Assembly: GCA_003565055.1 (NCBI GenBank)
Contig: PXDM01000307.1
Coordinates: forward strand, 1-8,888
Source of the DNA: Paracoccaceae bacterium
GTDB lineage: Bacteria; Pseudomonadota; Alphaproteobacteria; Rhodobacterales; Rhodobacteraceae
Reading direction: 5' to 3'
DNA length: 8,888 nt
Shown: piece by piece, positions 6,584 to 8,888 of the stretch
Layout: every line of letters starts with the position of its first letter
Position numbering within the stretch: position 1 is the stretch's first letter
Notes under the pieces: generated by a model
Told to the model about the DNA's origin: nothing
Seen by the model: only the letters and a program-made list of their open reading frames with translations
Databases searched by the model: none
Translations under genes and position numbers: made by a program

Positions 6584-7984
6584 TCAGCTCACCGGATCCG
6601 TGCGGGCGGCATCGCGCGCCAGCTCATCACGCCGCCAGATGCCATAAAGCAGCCGCTTGAACCCCGCCCAGGTCTCGTCGAATGTGGCCCGCCCACGCAT
6701 ATAGGTGTCGCGGTTGAAATCGCGGTAATCGGCCTCGTATATCCCATTGACCCTTTCGCCCGCCTGACCAATGAGTGCGGTATATTCCTGCCGCCAGGGC
6801 AACAGGTGTCGCCCCAGCCAGGCCTGCATCAGCCCCGCCATTTCCGCCTGCTGGCCCGCATCATAGCGGGTGACGATGGCCTGCACCGCATCCCATTCAA
6901 AGGCCAGCTCTTCGCGCCCTAACGCGCGCGCGGCAGCATTCTCGCCCTCTTCAATGGAGGCAAATGTCGCGTGCAGCATGTCGAAAAACCGCCCCGTGGA
7001 ATCAAATTCGAGGAAAGACGCGCCCGTGGGCACCAGCAGGATATCGGCCGCCGCCAGCCCGTTGATCGTTAGATACCCAAGCGCAGGCGGTGTATCCAGA
7101 AACACCAGATCATAGCGATCAAGAATGCCATCTTCTGCCAGCACATCGGTCAGCGCATCCCAGAGTTTCCAGCCGCGTGCGCCCATCCGCCAGACCGGGA
7201 TCTGGAATTCCGCCCAATAGAGGTTCAGCTGCGCCCCGATCAGGTCGATATTGGGCCAGTGGGTTTTCTGGATCAGCCCGTCCGTGCGCAGCCTCACAGC
7301 TTCTGACAAGGTATCGTCCAGCGGCTGGGGCGTATCACCGCGCGCCACGCGTGCGCGGTTCTCGGCCTGCAGATGGGTTGCGTAATGGCGCGCAAGCAGC
7401 GGGAAAACCGTTTGCCATTCATCCTCCACCCGTCCGCCCAGGATCGAGGTCATGGACCCCTGGCTGTCGAGATCGATCACCAGCACGCGGTAGCCGTCAA
7501 GCGCCGCCGACATCGCCAGATGCGCGCAGGTCGAGGTCTTGCCGACCCCGCCCTTGAAATTCGCCACTGCCACGAGTTTCGCAGGCAGGCCCTTGGGGCG
7601 GTAGGGCAGGTAGTCTTTCCGCTTGGCCCCTTCCTGTCCGAAATAGGCGCGCAGGCGCAGCACCTCATCCAGCGTGAACCATTTCGCCCCGCCTTCGGTT
7701 TCGCTGACCCCTTGCGGCAGGTCAGGATTGGCGCGCAGCACGCGGCGGAAATGCGCAGGCGCGACCGGGATCAGATAGCGCGTGATCTCCCATGTCGAGA
7801 AGCGGCGCAGGGTCTTGCGGCCTTCCTCGCCCGCGCCGCGCGCGCGCAGATCCTCGCGCCCCTTCTGACAGGCAGTGGCCATTTCCGCGAAATCGACCGT
7901 GCCCAGAGGCGGGTCGATTTCGGTCATCGCCTGATCGGGGGATATGTTGAAATAGGGCGGTGGCGATTCGCTGTTTCGAGACAT
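6584..7984 (-). CDS. parA: Plasmid partition ATPase ParA (type Ia, with N-terminal DNA-binding domain)
   Basis: This Walker-type ATPase of 466 residues would move plasmid copies along the nucleoid with ParB and the centromere. Numbering from the chosen start, residues about 58-115 (KTLRRFSTWEITRYL to WFTLDEVLRLRAYF) look like the helix-turn-helix segment found in type Ia ParA proteins that also repress their own promoter. VANFKGGVGKTST (about 140-152) is the deviant Walker A motif with its signature lysine. VLVIDLDSQGSM is the A' motif, and DLVFLDTPPALGY is Walker B. The length exceeds the 390-400 residues of P1-type ParA, mainly through insertions around 185-245 and an extended C-terminus. 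An in-frame ATG at 8005 would add 7 residues. I chose 7984 because it has ACAGG six nt upstream, while 8005 lacks a ribosome binding site and lies too close to the likely promoter. The gene is divergent from repA. Confidence 0.93.
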   Translation of the reverse strand: MSRNSESPPPYFNISPDQAMTEIDPPLGTVDFAEMATACQKGREDLRARGAGEEGRKTLRRFSTWEITRYLIPVAPAHFRRVLRANPDLPQGVSETEGGAKWFTLDEVLRLRAYFGQEGAKRKDYLPYRPKGLPAKLVAVANFKGGVGKTSTCAHLAMSAALDGYRVLVIDLDSQGSMTSILGGRVEDEWQTVFPLLARHYATHLQAENRARVARGDTPQPLDDTLSEAVRLRTDGLIQKTHWPNIDLIGAQLNLYWAEFQIPVWRMGARGWKLWDALTDVLAEDGILDRYDLVFLDTPPALGYLTINGLAAADILLVPTGASFLEFDSTGRFFDMLHATFASIEEGENAAARALGREELAFEWDAVQAIVTRYDAGQQAEMAGLMQAWLGRHLLPWRQEYTALIGQAGERVNGIYEADYRDFNRDTYMRGRATFDETWAGFKRLLYGIWRRDELARDAARTDPVS

Positions 7985-8014
7985 GTTGAGCCTGTCATGT
8001 ATCATGTTTTGGCT

Positions 8015-8043
8015 ATCATACCATAAAAAAGGGGATATGGAAG
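8015..8043 (-). promoter_or_regulatory. Possible parAB promoter
   Basis: On the - strand TATGAT (8015-8020) is a good -10 match, with a weak CTTCCA (8038-8043) 17 bp upstream as -35 (3 of 6 positions match). Transcription would start near 8008, giving a short leader to the ATG at 7984. TGTATC motifs at 7998-8003 and 8091-8096, and inverted at 8051-8056, flank it and could be ParA operator half-sites. This is weak evidence by eye. Confidence 0.35.
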
Positions 8044-8186
8044 AAATCCCGATACATATTATTTTCTAAAGCAAAAACAAAGGCTTGAAGTGTATCAGGC
8101 ATGATCGTTTTTCGCGCCGATCTGATGTTATGTATAGGTTATATTGAGTTAAGCAGTCCAAAGCTTTAGGTAAGACTTTGATATAA

Positions 8187-8200
8187 AATGAATTTTCATT
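8187..8200. repeat. AT-rich inverted repeat next to iterons
   Basis: AATGAA and TTCATT flank a TT spacer, 8 bp before the first iteron. It could be part of the unwinding region or an initiator-dimer site for repA autoregulation. A motif this AT-rich can also arise by chance. Confidence 0.35.
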
Positions 8201-8208
8201 ACAGCAGT

Positions 8209-8274
8209 GACTCTGGAACCCCGATAACATGACTCTGATCCCACGTTGAAACGACTCTGATCCCACGATGGCAC
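8209..8274 (+). repeat. Three direct-repeat iterons, 22-bp period
   Basis: GACTCTG starts at 8209, 8231 and 8253, exactly 22 bp apart, about two helical turns. Copies 2 and 3 share GACTCTGATCCCACG; copy 1 diverges after GACTCTG (GAACCCCGAT). No fourth copy follows in phase. Such same-face repeats next to an initiator gene are typical binding sites for the plasmid Rep protein, controlling both initiation and copy number. Confidence 0.82.
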
Positions 8275-8297
8275 CGCCCAAAAGACTGGACGGGGCC

Positions 8298-8306
8298 TGT
8301 GGATAA
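8298..8306 (-). promoter_or_regulatory. DnaA box
   Basis: TGTGGATAA is the reverse complement of the consensus DnaA box TTATCCACA with no mismatch. It lies 24 bp after the last iteron and 80 bp before repA, where host DnaA would help open the plasmid origin. Confidence 0.8.
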
Positions 8307-8335
8307 CTTTATGGTTTGTGTTAATGAAACCCCGA

Positions 8336-8369
8336 TAATCCCCGGCAGGGGTAATCCCGGCAAAACGGG
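8336..8369 (+). promoter_or_regulatory. repA leader with direct repeats and short hairpins
   Basis: TAATCCCCGGCA (8336-8347) and TAATCCCGGCA (8352-8362) form a direct repeat with a 16-bp offset. The stretch can fold into CCCC-GGCA-GGGG (8340-8351) and CCCG-GCAAAA-CGGG (8356-8369), the latter ending 17 nt before the repA ATG. Also, AACCCCGATAA at 8328-8338 repeats the 11 bp found in the first iteron (8217-8227). A role in repA expression or Rep binding is speculative. Confidence 0.35.
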
Positions 8370-8386
8370 CGGTGCAGGCAGGCAGT

Positions 8387-8888
8387 ATGGCAGATTCATC
8401 GCGTTCCGGGGTACCCCGTTCCAGCTCTGCGCAAGCGCAGGGTCGTCTGCCCGACCGGCATCCGACGGGGGATTTCTTCATCTGCGATATTTTCGATGCG
8501 CTCCCTAAGGATGACATGGCGACGATGGAGCATCCGGTGTTTTCGCTCTCGACCCGGCCCGATCTGCGCATCCTGCGCTACAACCATAACGGGGTCGAGG
8601 TGACAGTGACGCCCTCGGTCAGGGGGCTGGCCACGCTTTTTGACAAGGACATCCTGATCTTCTGCATCAGCCAGTTGATGGCGGCGCTGAATGCCGGGCG
8701 CGCCATCTCGCGGCATCTGACGCTCAAGGCGCATGATCTGCTGGTTGCGACCAATCGCGAGACTTCGGGCGACAGCTACCGCCGTCTGCGCGAGGCTTTC
8801 GAGCGGCTGGCGGGCACGCGCATCACCACCAATCTGGCCACAGGCGGGATGGAAGTCACGCAGGGCTTCGGGCTGATCGAAAGCTGGC
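8387..8888 (+). CDS. repA: Plasmid replication initiator protein RepA, RPA family (3' end outside window)
   Basis: The first 167 codons are present. After a variable N-terminus (about 1-28), GDFFICDIFDALPKDDMATM (29-48) is the family's entry motif. It is followed by EHPVFSLSTRPDLRILRY, VTVTPSVRGLATLFDKDILIFCISQLM and LTLKAHDLLVATNRETSGDSYRRLREAFERL, the winged-helix core of the RPA initiators (PF10134) widespread on Rhodobacterales plasmids. It would bind the adjacent iterons and start replication. ATG 8387 is chosen. A GTG at 8372 is also in frame, with the nearest upstream stop at 8336-8338. No strong Shine-Dalgarno is visible; AGG copies lie close by in 'gcaggcaggcagt', so translation may be weak or regulated. 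It is divergent from parAB. Confidence 0.93.
   Translation, partial: MADSSRSGVPRSSSAQAQGRLPDRHPTGDFFICDIFDALPKDDMATMEHPVFSLSTRPDLRILRYNHNGVEVTVTPSVRGLATLFDKDILIFCISQLMAALNAGRAISRHLTLKAHDLLVATNRETSGDSYRRLREAFERLAGTRITTNLATGGMEVTQGFGLIESW

Larger units (their letters stand above)
7985..8386. other. Replication origin region between parA and repA
   Basis: This gap of about 400 bp holds no credible gene; the antisense open frames across it run into the iterons and repA. From left to right it contains the likely parA promoter, an AT-rich stretch (about 8014-8206) contrasting with GC-rich flanks, the inverted repeat AATGAA-TT-TTCATT (8187-8200), three 22-bp-spaced iterons (8209-8274), a perfect DnaA box (8298-8306) and a GC-rich leader with short hairpins before repA. 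Iterons, DnaA box and an AT-rich unwinding region beside an initiator gene are the standard parts of an iteron-controlled plasmid origin. I saw no other repeated element of note here. Confidence 0.75.

Noticed and set aside
5940..6647. 235-codon open frame on the + strand opposite parB
   Set aside because: It is antisense to parB, crosses the centromere palindrome and the end of parA, and shows no recognisable motif; long antisense frames are expected in GC-rich coding DNA.
8066..8281. Small - strand open frame in the origin that could suggest a toxin or antitoxin
   Set aside because: Composition reflects AT-rich intergenic DNA, it reads through the iterons, and there is no partner gene.
8006..8386. 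RepABC-type organisation with repC
   Set aside because: The order and families differ: parA and parB diverge from an RPA-family initiator, whereas repABC genes are co-directional with RepC as initiator.
8149..8571. Open frame on the - strand across the origin and repA start
   Set aside because: It runs over the iterons, the DnaA box and the antisense strand of repA, and has no domain-like character.
1..8888. CRISPR array, tRNA, rRNA, insertion sequence or transposase
   Set aside because: No regularly spaced repeat array apart from the three iterons, no tRNA-like cloverleaf noticed, and no transposase motif or terminal inverted repeats seen by eye.

Overview
The window looks like part of a plasmid or chromid from a marine or saline alphaproteobacterium, most likely a Rhodobacteraceae (Roseobacter-group) strain. 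The evidence is the high GC content, the type of replication module on the right, and protein features typical of that group. This assignment is by recognition only; no database search was run.

Left half (1-5435, + strand): three genes for surface polysaccharide or glycoconjugate synthesis. The first is the C-terminal part of an ATP-grasp ligase, cut by the window edge. The second encodes a 775-residue protein with a long helical, TPR-like N-terminus joined to a C-terminal GT-D-fold (DUF1792-like) glycosyltransferase domain. The third is a membrane-anchored CapD/WbpM-family nucleotide-sugar 4,6-dehydratase with its own possible promoter and a 14-bp palindrome upstream. Together they would supply a modified UDP-sugar, transfer sugars, and perhaps ligate an amino-acid-like or other carboxylate group.

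Right half (5436-8888): a complete partition operon on the - strand, parA then parB in transcription order, convergent with the dehydratase gene. The two stop codons are 42 bp apart and that gap holds a double hairpin. Between parA and parB lies a perfect 24-bp palindrome, a strong candidate centromere (parS), abutting the parB ribosome binding site. The parA gene diverges from a replication initiator gene of the RPA family (repA, cut by the right edge). The roughly 400 bp between them has the layout of an iteron origin: an AT-rich stretch, three GACTCTG-led iterons spaced exactly 22 bp apart, a perfect DnaA box, and a repA leader with short hairpins.

The whole is best read as the replication and partition backbone of a RepA-type Rhodobacterales replicon next to a polysaccharide locus. 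That combination is known from the RepA-I 'biofilm' plasmids of roseobacters. I see no wholly new system. The points most worth a second look are the centromere-like palindrome, the non-canonical CTP-binding box of ParB, the compact iteron array and the TPR/GT-D fusion.
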